Below, piece by piece: positions 43,028 through 51,268 of a DNA stretch of 64,000 bases. Made by a program: the position numbers and the translations under genes. Source of the stretch: Paractinoplanes rishiriensis (GTDB lineage: Bacteria > Actinomycetota > Actinomycetes > Mycobacteriales > Micromonosporaceae); assembly GCF_016862375.1 (NCBI RefSeq), contig NZ_BOMV01000082.1, positions 62,001 through 126,000 of the forward strand, given 5' to 3'. The notes beneath the pieces were generated by a model. That model saw nothing but the letters and a program-made list of their open reading frames with translations, was not told where the DNA came from and searched no databases. Every line of letters starts with the position of its first letter. The stretch's first letter is position 1.

Positions 43028-44101
43028 TCAAGTGGCCCCACCCGGCCGCTGGTCGGGTTCGGACGATTGGAGATAGTTCGGCGGCACCGCGGACCGCGGC
43101 AGCAATCGCGACGCAGCGATGCGTTCGGACAGTCCGGAACTCTCCAGCGCCTCGGTCAGCGTCTGCCGCAACTCGCGCTGCAGGATGGCCTGGCCGTCCG
43201 CCGTGGTCTTGGCGATGGTGCGGATCACCGCGCCGTCCACGGTGAGCTGTTCGACGCCGACCACGTCCGGCGGTTCCAGGAACTCGGTGCGGTGCTCAGG
43301 CGACTCGGCCACCGTCTCGGCGGCCCGGCGCAGCACCGCGATCGCCTCCTCGGAGTTGACGAAGCCGATCGGGATGTCGATCACCACGAGGGCCCAGCCC
43401 TGGCTCTTGTTGCCGACCCGGATGATCTCGCCGTTGCGGATGTACCAGAGCACGCCGCGCATGTCCCGGACCGTGGTGATGCGCAGGCCGACCGACTCGA
43501 CGACGCCGACCGCCTCGCCCAGATCGACCGTGTCGCCGACCCCATACTGGTCCTCGAGCAGCATGAACAGTCCCGCGATCAGGTCCTTGACAAGACTCTG
43601 CGCGCCGAAGCCGAGCGCCACGCCGACGATGCCGGCACTGGCCAGCAGCGGGCCCAGGTTGAAACCGAGTTCGCCGAAGACGAGCAGCGCGGCCATCGTG
43701 AAGACCACCGCGGTGACGAAACTGCGCAGCACCGAGCCGATCGCCTCGGCCCGCTGCCGGCGGCGTTCCGGGATGAACTGGCCCTGTCCGTCCTCGGCGG
43801 CCGGGGTGGCCTTCTCCTTCAGGGGTTTGAGCAGGGCGGGCATCGAGGCCCGGGTGGAACTGGTGGTCAGCCGGCGGATCGCCCGGTGCAGCAGCCAGCG
43901 GATCAGGATGGCGACCAGGATGATGCCGACGATCCGCAGCGGCTTGGCGATCAGGACATAACTGCTGGAGGCGAGCCACTGGTTACCGGTCCAGTCGAGG
44001 ACGCTGCTGCACAGCCAGTCCTCCGGGCACAGCTTCTCGACGTCCGGGATGGTGACCGAGACCGACGGGGCCGGCGACGGTGGCGGAGCGGATAGGAACA
44101 C
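43028..44101 (-). CDS. MscS-family mechanosensitive channel
   Basis: A 357-residue small-conductance channel. Transmembrane helices lie at about 47-68, 128-147 and 152-178; the last is the pore helix with GIVGVALGFGAQSLVKDLIAG. The cytoplasmic beta domain follows (QYGVGDTVDLGEAVGVVESVGLRIT; IRNGEIIRVGNKSQG). An extracytoplasmic N-terminus holds two Cys. It releases solutes on hypo-osmotic shock. The start is GTG at 44101 with no clear Shine-Dalgarno. It is divergent from the HNH gene. Confidence 0.94.
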   Translation of the reverse strand: MFLSAPPPSPAPSVSVTIPDVEKLCPEDWLCSSVLDWTGNQWLASSSYVLIAKPLRIVGIILVAILIRWLLHRAIRRLTTSSTRASMPALLKPLKEKATPAAEDGQGQFIPERRRQRAEAIGSVLRSFVTAVVFTMAALLVFGELGFNLGPLLASAGIVGVALGFGAQSLVKDLIAGLFMLLEDQYGVGDTVDLGEAVGVVESVGLRITTVRDMRGVLWYIRNGEIIRVGNKSQGWALVVIDIPIGFVNSEEAIAVLRRAAETVAESPEHRTEFLEPPDVVGVEQLTVDGAVIRTIAKTTADGQAILQRELRQTLTEALESSGLSERIAASRLLPRSAVPPNYLQSSEPDQRPGGAT

Positions 44102-44313
44102 GGGAAGCCACCGTACCGGGCGAACCTCGCCCGGCTATCAGGTGCCGCACAGCGCGCAGACCTCAGACGTTTACCGTCCGGCTACGGATTGCGCTCGCAA
44201 TTTGGTCATTCATCAGGGACTATTGGCGCACGAGGCATCGCCACCGACGCCTCGGTGACGAATCACGGACGCATACGGGAGCGCTGCAGCACCTACACCG
44301 AAGGGTGATCGCG

Positions 44314-44862
44314 ATGCCTGACATACGACCCACAGTGGGCTCATCCGCGTTGGTTCTGAACGCCACCTACGAGCCGCTGTGCGTCGTATCTGTGCGTCGA
44401 GCGACCATCCTCGTCCTGACCGCCAAGGCCGAGGCCGTCTCGGACGGCGACGGCATCCTGCACAGCGTGCACTACAACCTCCCGGTTCCCTCGGTGGTCC
44501 GCCTCACCCGGTACGTGAAGGTGCCGTACCGCACCCACGTCGGCCTGTCCCGCCGCGCGATCTTCGCCCGGGACGGCGGCCGCTGCGCCTACTGCCGCGG
44601 CTCGGCCGAGACCATCGACCACGTGTTCCCGCGCAGCCGCGGTGGCCTGCACGCCTGGGAAAACGTGGTGGCCGCCTGCGCCAAGTGCAACCACAGCAAG
44701 GGCGACAAGACGCCGGCCGAACTCGGCTGGCGACTGCACCAGATACCGGCGGCGCCCCGCGGGGTGGCCTGGCGGGTGCTCGGGCACCGCACGCCCGACC
44801 CCCGTTGGGCAGACTGGCTCGATCTCCCCGCCGCCCCGGCCGTCACGGCCGAGGCGGCCTAA
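44314..44862 (+). CDS. HNH endonuclease
   Basis: A 182-residue protein. The C-terminal HNH domain has paired Cys (CAYCRG), the catalytic core TIDHVFPRSRGG and a second pair (CAKCNHSKGDK), so a structural zinc plus a metal-dependent nuclease. The N-terminal half (LVLNATYEPLCVVSVRRATILVL) is shared by a conserved actinobacterial family that includes, from memory, Rv2469c. ATG at 44314 has AAGGG upstream. It is not in a restriction or defence context, so a housekeeping repair role is more likely. Confidence 0.92.
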   Translation: MPDIRPTVGSSALVLNATYEPLCVVSVRRATILVLTAKAEAVSDGDGILHSVHYNLPVPSVVRLTRYVKVPYRTHVGLSRRAIFARDGGRCAYCRGSAETIDHVFPRSRGGLHAWENVVAACAKCNHSKGDKTPAELGWRLHQIPAAPRGVAWRVLGHRTPDPRWADWLDLPAAPAVTAEAA

Positions 44863-44864
44863 TT

Positions 44865-44905
44865 TTTTCTAGGCCAGTCTTTTCTAGGCCAGATTTCTCT
44901 AGGCT
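44865..44905. repeat. Three 15-bp TTTTCTAGGCCAG repeats
   Basis: TTTTCTAGGCCAG at 44865-44877 and 44880-44892, with a degenerate third TTTCTCTAGGCT at 44894-44905. The array fills the 36-bp gap between the convergent HNH and sortase stops. CTAG is rare in such genomes. It might act in termination on both strands, but it has no strong hairpin. Confidence 0.7.
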
Positions 44906-45753
44906 TTGTCCGTTTCGACCAGCGAGGCGAACACGATGACGTTGTCGGCGTAGCCGACGTTGCCGCCCACCCAGCGGCCGCCGCAGGTCATCAGGCGCAG
45001 CGACGGGCGGCTGAAGTCGCCGTACACCCGCTGCACCGGCAGTTTGCCCTTGTCGAAGCGCTCGACCGAGTTGACCTCGAAGATCGCCACCGAGTTGTCG
45101 GCGCGCAGCACCTCGATCCGCTCGCCCGGCTTGAGCTTGGGCAGGTTGTGGAAGACCGACGGGCCGGTGCGGGTGTCCGCGTGCCCGACGATCAGCGCCG
45201 GCCCGAACTGACCCGGGGTGGGCCCGCCCTCGAACCAGCCGGCCTCGTTGTGCCGGCGCAGCGGCGGGACGCCGACCGAACCGTCCTCGGCCAGGCCGAC
45301 GTCCAGGACCGGCGCCTCGACCTTGATCGCGGGGATGGTGAGCCGCTCCGGCCGGCTCGGGTTGAGTACCGGGAACGCCCGTGGCGGTGGCTCGTCCGCG
45401 CGGCCGAACAGGTTGGGCAGGTCGATCGCGGTGGCCGCGCCGATGCCCATGGCCACCACGAACAGGCCCAGGAAGAGCAGGACCAGCGCGATCAGCCCGA
45501 CCGGCCAGGCCCGCTTGCCGCGGATCGGGCGGGGCGGCTGCCTGGGTTTGGGCTGGCCGGCCCGGAACGGGTGGCGGCCGGGCATCCGGGGCGGCGGCGG
45601 CAGCGGTCCGGTGATGGTCCCGGGCGGCGGGGCGACGACCTGGGCGGGACGCTTGCGTACCACCGACTCGGGCATGCGTGGGCCGGTCACCGGGGGGAGC
45701 GGTCGGCGAGCCACCGGCGGCCTCAGCCGACGCGCCGGCGTCGCAGGGTCCAC
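44899..45753 (-). CDS. Class F sortase
   Basis: A 284-residue membrane-bound transpeptidase. A Pro/Arg-rich cytoplasmic N-terminus (about 1-80) is followed by a transmembrane helix at about 84-106 and the sortase barrel. Catalytic His is in IVGHADTR, Cys in LRLMTCGGRW and a late Arg candidate before it. Class F enzymes are typical of actinobacteria; they process LPxTG-like signals, though targets are rarely known. GTG at 45753 overlaps the upstream gene by 31 bp, so translation is coupled to the exported partner encoded there. Confidence 0.9.
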   Translation of the reverse strand: MDPATPARRLRPPVARRPLPPVTGPRMPESVVRKRPAQVVAPPPGTITGPLPPPPRMPGRHPFRAGQPKPRQPPRPIRGKRAWPVGLIALVLLFLGLFVVAMGIGAATAIDLPNLFGRADEPPPRAFPVLNPSRPERLTIPAIKVEAPVLDVGLAEDGSVGVPPLRRHNEAGWFEGGPTPGQFGPALIVGHADTRTGPSVFHNLPKLKPGERIEVLRADNSVAIFEVNSVERFDKGKLPVQRVYGDFSRPSLRLMTCGGRWVGGNVGYADNVIVFASLVETDKA

Positions 45754-46211
45754 AGCCCTAACACCGCCCCGGCCACCAGGATGGCCAGCCCCGAGCCGAT
45801 CAGCATGGGCGCGTTCCGGCCCGGCGCCATACCGCCGCCGCCGGTGGCCGGGCCCTGCGCCGGCTCGACCTTGGCCACCACGTGCACGGTGGCCGAGGCC
45901 GTGGTGCCGTCCGGGCAGCGCAGGTCGACCCGGTAGTCGCCGGGCTCGGTGCTGGACGGCACCCGGACGGTCGCGGTCAGGAACCCGTACTGCGGGGTGA
46001 CCGTGACCGAGCCGAAGAGGCCGGACGAGACGGTCGCGGATTTGAGGTTGTCGTCACAGGAGGCCCGCAGCCCGACCTCATCGCCGGCCGGGACGGTGTT
46101 CGGTGTGATCTCGATGAAGGCGGCCGCCGCGTGCGCGGCCGGAGCCTGCACGAACAGGACGGGAAGGCCCAGAACGAGCGCCGCCAGGGCGGCGGGGACG
46201 GACATGCGCAT
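45723..46211 (-). CDS. Exported C-terminally anchored protein, sortase partner
   Basis: A 162-residue protein with a signal peptide (cleavage near AHA at 28), an immunoglobulin-like exterior domain (FIEITPNTVPAGDEVGLRASC; GDYRVDLRCPDG, two Cys likely disulfide-bonded), a Gly-rich spacer (GPATGGGG), a transmembrane helix at about 137-156 and an RRRR tail. This is the layout of a sortase substrate, but no LPxTG-like pentapeptide is visible. AGGAGGGGG precedes the ATG at 46211. It is the first gene of a two-gene operon with the sortase. Confidence 0.82.
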   Translation of the reverse strand: MRMSVPAALAALVLGLPVLFVQAPAAHAAAAFIEITPNTVPAGDEVGLRASCDDNLKSATVSSGLFGSVTVTPQYGFLTATVRVPSSTEPGDYRVDLRCPDGTTASATVHVVAKVEPAQGPATGGGGMAPGRNAPMLIGSGLAILVAGAVLGLWTLRRRRVG

Positions 46212-46359
46212 GGAATCCCCCTCCTGCCGTTCGAGGGCACCCGGACACGAACGGCGCGTGTGGGTGATTTTCGCATCTCGGTGCCATTCCAAGAAGATCT
46301 CGACGGCATGAGAAGACACCCGACGGTCCGGGCGATCACACACTCCGCTACCGTGACTG

Positions 46360-46701
46360 GTGTTCGGATCCAACTGGGAACGCTGGCGCCTGGGGGCGTT
46401 GAGGTTGTCGACATCAAGCACGCTTCTGGTCTTCGTGGTCATTCCGGCCGCCGTCATCGCGCTGGTGGCCGCCCTGGTCCTGTCCGGCAGTGACCGCACC
46501 CGGCGCAGCAGCCGCCGCTACCGTCCCGGCCGGCCCTACGACTTCCAGCCGATCTGGTTCCTGGCCTCGCCGGAGCAGGTCAGCACCGCGGCCGCCGGCG
46601 CGCATGCCGCCCGTCCGGCCATCGCCGGCCCGGTCCTGGAGGACAGCTCCGGAGCCCGGGTCCTGCCCGGACCGACAGGAGGCGCAAGTGACAGTTGGTG
46701 A
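46360..46701 (+). CDS. ctaJ: Small membrane protein, CtaJ-like aa3 oxidase subunit
   Basis: A 113-residue protein with one transmembrane helix at about 20-43 (STLLVFVVIPAAVIALVAAL) and a cytoplasmic tail with RRYRPGRPYDFQPIWFLASPEQ. In mycobacteria a gene of this type (MSMEG_4693, CtaJ) sits beside the DUF5130 gene (MSMEG_4692), and both products are found in the respiratory III-IV supercomplex. The same pair occurs here. The assignment rests on neighbourhood and general layout recalled from the literature. It overlaps the DUF5130 gene by 14 bp. Confidence 0.65.
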   Translation: MFGSNWERWRLGALRLSTSSTLLVFVVIPAAVIALVAALVLSGSDRTRRSSRRYRPGRPYDFQPIWFLASPEQVSTAAAGAHAARPAIAGPVLEDSSGARVLPGPTGGASDSW

Positions 46702-47176
46702 CGTGCAGCAGACGCACGAGCAGAAAAACCAGCCGCTGACCGCGCTGGACGAGCCGGGCGGCGACACCATCGCGGCCGCGCCGGAGCTGACCCGGTCCGA
46801 GCCGGGCGCCCTGGCTGCCGACGGCCCGTTCACGACCCGTCAGCTGCTGCGGCTCGACGAGGCGCTGCGGGTGGCGGACAGCTCGACCGGCCTGACGTTC
46901 AGCGTCTTCGTCGGCGAGCTCCCGACGCCCACCCGGGCGTACGCCGAAAAGCTGCACAAGCAGATCGACGACTCGGCCCACGCCGTGCTGATCGCCGTCT
47001 CGCCCAACCAGCGCCGCCTCGAGATCGTCACCGGCAACGAGGCCCGCAAGCGCATCTCCGACCGGGATGCCAAGCTGGCCGGCCTGTCCATGGCGGCCGC
47101 CTTCGCCGGCGGCGACCTGGCCGGGGGAGTGCTGTCCGGGATCGACCAGCTGGCCTCACACGCGGGCCGCCACTAA
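46688..47176 (+). CDS. DUF5130/TPM-fold respiratory supercomplex-associated protein
   Basis: A 162-residue soluble protein. Disordered first 45 residues are followed by a TPM-like domain: TRQLLRLDEALRVADSSTGL, TFSVFVGELPTPTRAYAEKL, AVLIAVSPNQRRLEIVTG and ISDRDAKLAGLSMAAAFAGGD. It is orthologous by position and sequence type to Rv2468c/MSMEG_4692 (from memory). GTG at 46688 is fixed by GGAGG just before it. It probably associates with the oxidase, as inferred from the mycobacterial supercomplex. Confidence 0.8.
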   Translation: MTVGDVQQTHEQKNQPLTALDEPGGDTIAAAPELTRSEPGALAADGPFTTRQLLRLDEALRVADSSTGLTFSVFVGELPTPTRAYAEKLHKQIDDSAHAVLIAVSPNQRRLEIVTGNEARKRISDRDAKLAGLSMAAAFAGGDLAGGVLSGIDQLASHAGRH

Positions 47177-47280
47177 AAACACGGCTCTGTGCCAAATCGG
47201 AACCTTCTCGCGCCCGAAACGCGGCGGTAACAACGCTGCGTAAGTACGCTGACACTCCACGGTGATGGAGGTGGTCCGCT

Positions 47281-47865
47281 TTGGTGATGACGACTCCGGC
47301 CTCGACCCCGCCCCGATGGAGCGCCCCCGAGGGCGTGTGGACCGAACCCGATCTGCACCTGTTCCCGCAGGACGGCCACCGGTACGAGATCGTCGACGGT
47401 TGTCTGCACGTGACGCCGCCGCCGCCCGAGTCGCACGAGGCGGTGGTCCGTGCCGTGGTCACCACGCTGCGCGCGGCCGCACCGCCGGGCTGGTGGGTCT
47501 GCGATCGCCTAGGCATCGCCATCAATCAGGGGACCAGCGGTGAGAGCAATCTGGTACCGGACGTCGCGGTGCTGCGGCCACGCTCGTCCGGCGCGGTCTG
47601 GAGCGACCCCGCCGACGTGGCGCTGGTGGTCGAGGTCGAGACGCCGGCCACCCGCCGCTACGACCGCACCCTCAAGCCGGCCCTGTACGCCGAGGCCGGC
47701 ATCCACGCGTTCTGGCGCATCGAGGCGGGCCGGGCCACCCCGCTGCTGCGCACCTTCGTGCTGAGCGGCAGCCGCTACCGCCCGGGCCACAGCGTCGAGG
47801 GCGCCGAGCCGGTCAAGCTCGACGCCCCCTATCCGATGCGCATCGCCCCGGCGGCCTGGCTCTAG
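47281..47865 (+). CDS. Uma2-family (PD-D/ExK) endonuclease-like protein
   Basis: A 194-residue protein of the Uma2/DUF820 family with a restriction-endonuclease-like core: VPDVAVLRPR (Asp), then VALVVEVETPATRRYDRTLKPALYAEAG (ExE and Lys) and FWRIE. These proteins are abundant in Actinoplanes-like genomes and cyanobacteria, often in many copies, with unknown function. TTG (47281), GTG (47284) and ATG (47287) stand in line after GGAGGTGG; the first has the best spacing. It is convergent with pepN, 1 bp apart. Confidence 0.87.
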   Translation: MVMTTPASTPPRWSAPEGVWTEPDLHLFPQDGHRYEIVDGCLHVTPPPPESHEAVVRAVVTTLRAAAPPGWWVCDRLGIAINQGTSGESNLVPDVAVLRPRSSGAVWSDPADVALVVEVETPATRRYDRTLKPALYAEAGIHAFWRIEAGRATPLLRTFVLSGSRYRPGHSVEGAEPVKLDAPYPMRIAPAAWL

Positions 47866-47866
47866 C

Positions 47867-50431
47867 TCAGCCGGCGGAACGGTCCTTGGCGCGGGCCTTC
47901 AGGGCCCGCACCACCCCGTCCCGGCCCTCGGCGACCAGGCGCCGCAGCGACGCCGGCTGCCCGTCGCGGGCCAGCCAGGTGTCGGTGAGCGCGATGGTCT
48001 CCTCGGAGATCTGGTAGACCGGGTACCCGAGCATCACGAACTCCTGGGCCGGCTCGCTGTCCGAGCGCTGCCACACGTCGGCCACCACGTCGAAGAACTT
48101 GGCCGCGTACGGTGCCGTCAGGGCCACCTGCTTGGAGCTCTGGAAGCCGGACAGCAGCGAGCGGTTCAGCCAGTTCGGCACGCCGGCCTCGTCGGTCAGC
48201 TCGGCCCAGACCGCCGCCTTGTTCTCCGCGGTCGGGATCAGCGCGCGGGCGATCGCCGCCTCCCGCTCGCCGCTCGCGGTGCGGTCGGCGGCCAGTTCGT
48301 CCTCGATCTCCTCGCGGGTGGCGGCGCCCAGCGAGGACAGCGACTGGAGCAGCTGCCAGCGCAGTTCGGTGTCGACCACCAGGCCCTCCGGCGCGCCGGT
48401 GCCGTCCAGCCAGCCGCGCAGCACGGCCTGTTCGGCCGGGGTGCGGGCGGCGCCGATGAACGACCGGGCCCAGGACAGCTGCCAGCCGCTGCCCGGCTCG
48501 GCGCTCGCCAGCGCGGTGCGGGCCATCTCGGCCAGCTTGGCCCAGCCGGTCGGCTGCCACTCCGGGTCGGCGTACTGGGAGATCGCGCTGGCCGCCTGCC
48601 GCGCGGTCCAGGTGGTCAGGTTGATGTCGGTCTCCCGGGGCAGGCCCGCGCAGACCAGCGTGACGTAGTCGCGCGCGGCCAGTTCGGCGTCGCGCAGCAT
48701 GTCCCAGGCCGCGTTCCAGACCAGCGCCCGGGACAGCGACGACTCCAGGCCGGCGATGTGGTTGACCACGGTCGCCATCGAGCGCTCATCCAGCCGCAGC
48801 TTGGTGTAGGACAGGTCGTCGTCGTTGAGCAGCAGCACGTCGGCCGCCCGGACGCCGGTCAGCGCGGCGGCCTCGGTGCGCTCGCCGGTCACGTCCAGCT
48901 CGATCAGGTCGCGCCGGACCAGCCGGTCGCCGTCCAGGTCGTAGAGGCCGATCCCGATCCGGTGGGTGCGCAGCGTCGGGTAGTCGGCCGGGGCCTCCTG
49001 CTGCACCACCACGCTGGTGTAGGTGCCGTCCGGGCCGATCTCGACGAGCGGGCGCAGCGTGTTGACCTGCGCGGTCTCCAGCCACTGGGCGGCGAACTTG
49101 CGCAGCTCGCGGCCCGACGCGACCTCCAGCTCGACCAGCAGGTCGTCGAAGGTGGCGTTGCCCCAGGCGTGCCGCTGGAAGTAGGCGCGCAGGCCGGTCA
49201 CGAACGACTCCAGACCCACGTACGCGACCAGCTGCTTGATCACGCCCGCGCCCTTGGCGTACGTGATCCCGTCGAAGTTGACCTCGACGGCCTCCAGATC
49301 GGGCATCTCGCAGTAGATCGGGTGCGTCGAGGACAGCTGGTCCTGGCGGTAGCCCCAGCTCTTGCGCACCGAGAGGAACGTGGTCCAGGCGTCGGTGAAG
49401 CGGGTGGCCTCGGAGTTGCACCAGTGGCTGGCCCACTCGGCGAACGACTCGTTCAGCCACAGGTCGTTCCACCAGCGCATGGTGACCAGGTCGCCGAACC
49501 ACATGTGGGCCAGCTCGTGCAGGATCGTGTTGGCTCGCTGCTCGTACTCGAAATCGGTGACCTGCGAGCGGAACAGGTAGTGCGCCTCGGCGTGCGTGAC
49601 GCAGCCGAAATTCTCCATCGCGCCGGCGTTGAAGTCGGGCACCCAGAGCTGGTCGTACTTGGGCAGCGGGTAGCGCACGCCGAACTGCTCGTGGAAGAAG
49701 TCGAAGCCCTGCTTGGTGATCAGGAACAGGTCGCCGGAGTCCAGGTACGGCGCCATCGAGGCCCGGCAGAACGCGCCCAGCGAGATGCCGTCGTGCTCGT
49801 CCCGCACCTCGTGGTACGGCCCGGCGCAAATCGCGCCGATGTAGGTGCTCATCCGCGGCGTGGTGGCGAAGTGCACGGTCTTGGCGGCCGGTCCGGCTGG
49901 CTCGGTGCGCTCGGCCGGCATGTTCGAGACGACCTTCCAGTGCTTCGGCACGGTGGCGTGCCAGGTGAAGACGCTCTTCAGGTCGGGCTGGTCGAAGCAG
50001 GCGAAGACCCGCTGCGCGTCTGCCGTCTCGAACTGGCTGTAGAGGTAGATCTCCTTGTCCACCGGGTCGACGCTGCGCTGGAGACCCTGACCGCTGGCCG
50101 AGTACGCGAAGTCGGCCTCGACCACCAGGCGGTTGTCCGCCTCGAGGCCGGTCAGGGCCAGCCCCTTCTCCGGGGAGAAGCCGCCGAGGTTCAGCTCGCG
50201 GCCGTTGAGCGTGGCCGAGCGCACGGTGGCGGCCGCGGTCTCGATGAACGTGTCGGAGCCGGGCTCGGCGCAGGTGAAGGTGACCACGGTGGTGGACCGG
50301 AAGGTTCCGTCGCCCGGATTGCCATGTCCGTCGGTGACGTCCAACGTGATGTCGTATCCGGTCACCTCGAGCAGGCGGGCGCGATCGGCGGCCTCCACCT
50401 GGGTCAAGTTTCGAACTCCGGCCACAGCCAC
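47867..50431 (-). CDS. pepN: Aminopeptidase N (M1 family)
   Basis: An 854-residue zinc aminopeptidase. The substrate-exopeptidase loop GAMENFG is followed by HELAHMWFGDLVTMRWWNDLWLNES, which gives both zinc His and the third Glu ligand. An ERAP1-like helical C-terminal domain covers about 530-850. It trims N-terminal residues from peptides in the cytosol. It is the likely ortholog of Rv2467. The start is placed after AAGGAGAG. It is divergent from the mycothiol nitroreductase-like gene, as Rv2467/Rv2466c are in M. tuberculosis. Confidence 0.96.
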   Translation of the reverse strand: MAVAGVRNLTQVEAADRARLLEVTGYDITLDVTDGHGNPGDGTFRSTTVVTFTCAEPGSDTFIETAAATVRSATLNGRELNLGGFSPEKGLALTGLEADNRLVVEADFAYSASGQGLQRSVDPVDKEIYLYSQFETADAQRVFACFDQPDLKSVFTWHATVPKHWKVVSNMPAERTEPAGPAAKTVHFATTPRMSTYIGAICAGPYHEVRDEHDGISLGAFCRASMAPYLDSGDLFLITKQGFDFFHEQFGVRYPLPKYDQLWVPDFNAGAMENFGCVTHAEAHYLFRSQVTDFEYEQRANTILHELAHMWFGDLVTMRWWNDLWLNESFAEWASHWCNSEATRFTDAWTTFLSVRKSWGYRQDQLSSTHPIYCEMPDLEAVEVNFDGITYAKGAGVIKQLVAYVGLESFVTGLRAYFQRHAWGNATFDDLLVELEVASGRELRKFAAQWLETAQVNTLRPLVEIGPDGTYTSVVVQQEAPADYPTLRTHRIGIGLYDLDGDRLVRRDLIELDVTGERTEAAALTGVRAADVLLLNDDDLSYTKLRLDERSMATVVNHIAGLESSLSRALVWNAAWDMLRDAELAARDYVTLVCAGLPRETDINLTTWTARQAASAISQYADPEWQPTGWAKLAEMARTALASAEPGSGWQLSWARSFIGAARTPAEQAVLRGWLDGTGAPEGLVVDTELRWQLLQSLSSLGAATREEIEDELAADRTASGEREAAIARALIPTAENKAAVWAELTDEAGVPNWLNRSLLSGFQSSKQVALTAPYAAKFFDVVADVWQRSDSEPAQEFVMLGYPVYQISEETIALTDTWLARDGQPASLRRLVAEGRDGVVRALKARAKDRSAG

Positions 50432-50553
50432 TCTCCTTAAGAGCGCACGAGCTTTTCTCCGCCAGACTATGCGGAGCGTGCGTGTCGTACCTCACCCGGA
50501 GTGCGGCCTACTTCCGGCTGTCGGGAGATAGTTGCTTGGTGAAGTATCGAACC

Positions 50554-51183
50554 ATGACTGAACGCGCCACTGTCGACATGTGGTTCGACCCGATCTGCCC
50601 CTGGGCCTGGATGACCTCGCGCTGGCTGCACGAGGTGGAAAAGGTCCGGCCGTTGGACGTGCGGTTCAACGTGATGAGCCTGTCGGTGCTGAACGAGGGC
50701 CGCGACGAACTTCCGGAAAACTACAAGGAGATGCTCCAGCGCGGCTGGGGACCGGTCCGGGTGTGCATCGCGGCTGCCGAGGCCGCCGGGCCACAGGTGC
50801 TCCGCGACCTCTACACCGCCCTCGGCAACCGCATCCACCTGGAGAAGTACGAACTCGGCGAGAAGCTCTACACCGAGGCGCTGACCGAGGTCGGGCTCGA
50901 CTCGGCCCTGGCCGACGCGGCCGGCAGCAACGCCTTCGACGAGGCGCTGCGGGCCAGCCACAACGCCGGGATGAAGCCGGTTGGCACCGACGTCGGCACC
51001 CCGGTGATCCACGCGCCCGGCCCGGTGGCCGGCGAGACCGTCGCGTTCTTCGGCCCGGTGGTCACCCCGGCGCCCAAGGGTGAGGCGGCCGGCAAGCTCT
51101 GGGACGGGGTGGTGCTGGTGGCCGCGACCCCGGGCTTCTTCGAGTTGAAGCGGTCCCGCGACATCGGGCCCATCTTCGACTGA
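50554..51183 (+). CDS. Rv2466c-like mycothiol-dependent DsbA-fold oxidoreductase, CPWA active site
   Basis: A 209-residue thioredoxin/DsbA-fold protein close to M. tuberculosis Rv2466c over its whole length (DMWFDPICPWAWMTSRWLHEV; FNVMSLSVLNEGRDELPENY; VGTPVIHAPGP; FFELKRSR). Rv2466c is a mycothiol-dependent reductase with a CPWC motif. Here the site reads CPWA, so the resolving Cys is missing and a monothiol mechanism with mycothiol is implied. ATG at 50554 gives the normal N-terminus. It is divergent from pepN and followed by a very stable hairpin. Confidence 0.92.
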   Translation: MTERATVDMWFDPICPWAWMTSRWLHEVEKVRPLDVRFNVMSLSVLNEGRDELPENYKEMLQRGWGPVRVCIAAAEAAGPQVLRDLYTALGNRIHLEKYELGEKLYTEALTEVGLDSALADAAGSNAFDEALRASHNAGMKPVGTDVGTPVIHAPGPVAGETVAFFGPVVTPAPKGEAAGKLWDGVVLVAATPGFFELKRSRDIGPIFD

Positions 51184-51207
51184 AGTGCGGTAAAAGCGCC
51201 GCCAACC

Positions 51208-51263
51208 GCGCCTCCGGGTCGTTGGATGAGGTGAACAAACCTCGTCCAACGACCGGGAGGCGT
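51208..51263 (+). terminator. Long hairpin after the nitroreductase-like gene
   Basis: Arms 51208-51232 and 51239-51263 pair almost completely (one G-G mismatch, two G-T wobbles) around a 6-nt loop GAACAA. It starts 25 bp after the stop, so termination is the simplest role. However, the 3' arm contains GGGAGG (51255-51260), the ribosome site for a 70-codon ORF starting at 51269, so it could also mask translation. Confidence 0.7.
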
Positions 51264-51268
51264 GGGCA

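Noticed and set aside
44314..47865. HNH and Uma2 nucleases as a defence system
   Set aside because: The HNH protein belongs to a conserved housekeeping family in the same syntenic place as in mycobacteria, Uma2 is a common dispersed family, and no methylase, helicase or toxin partner is present.
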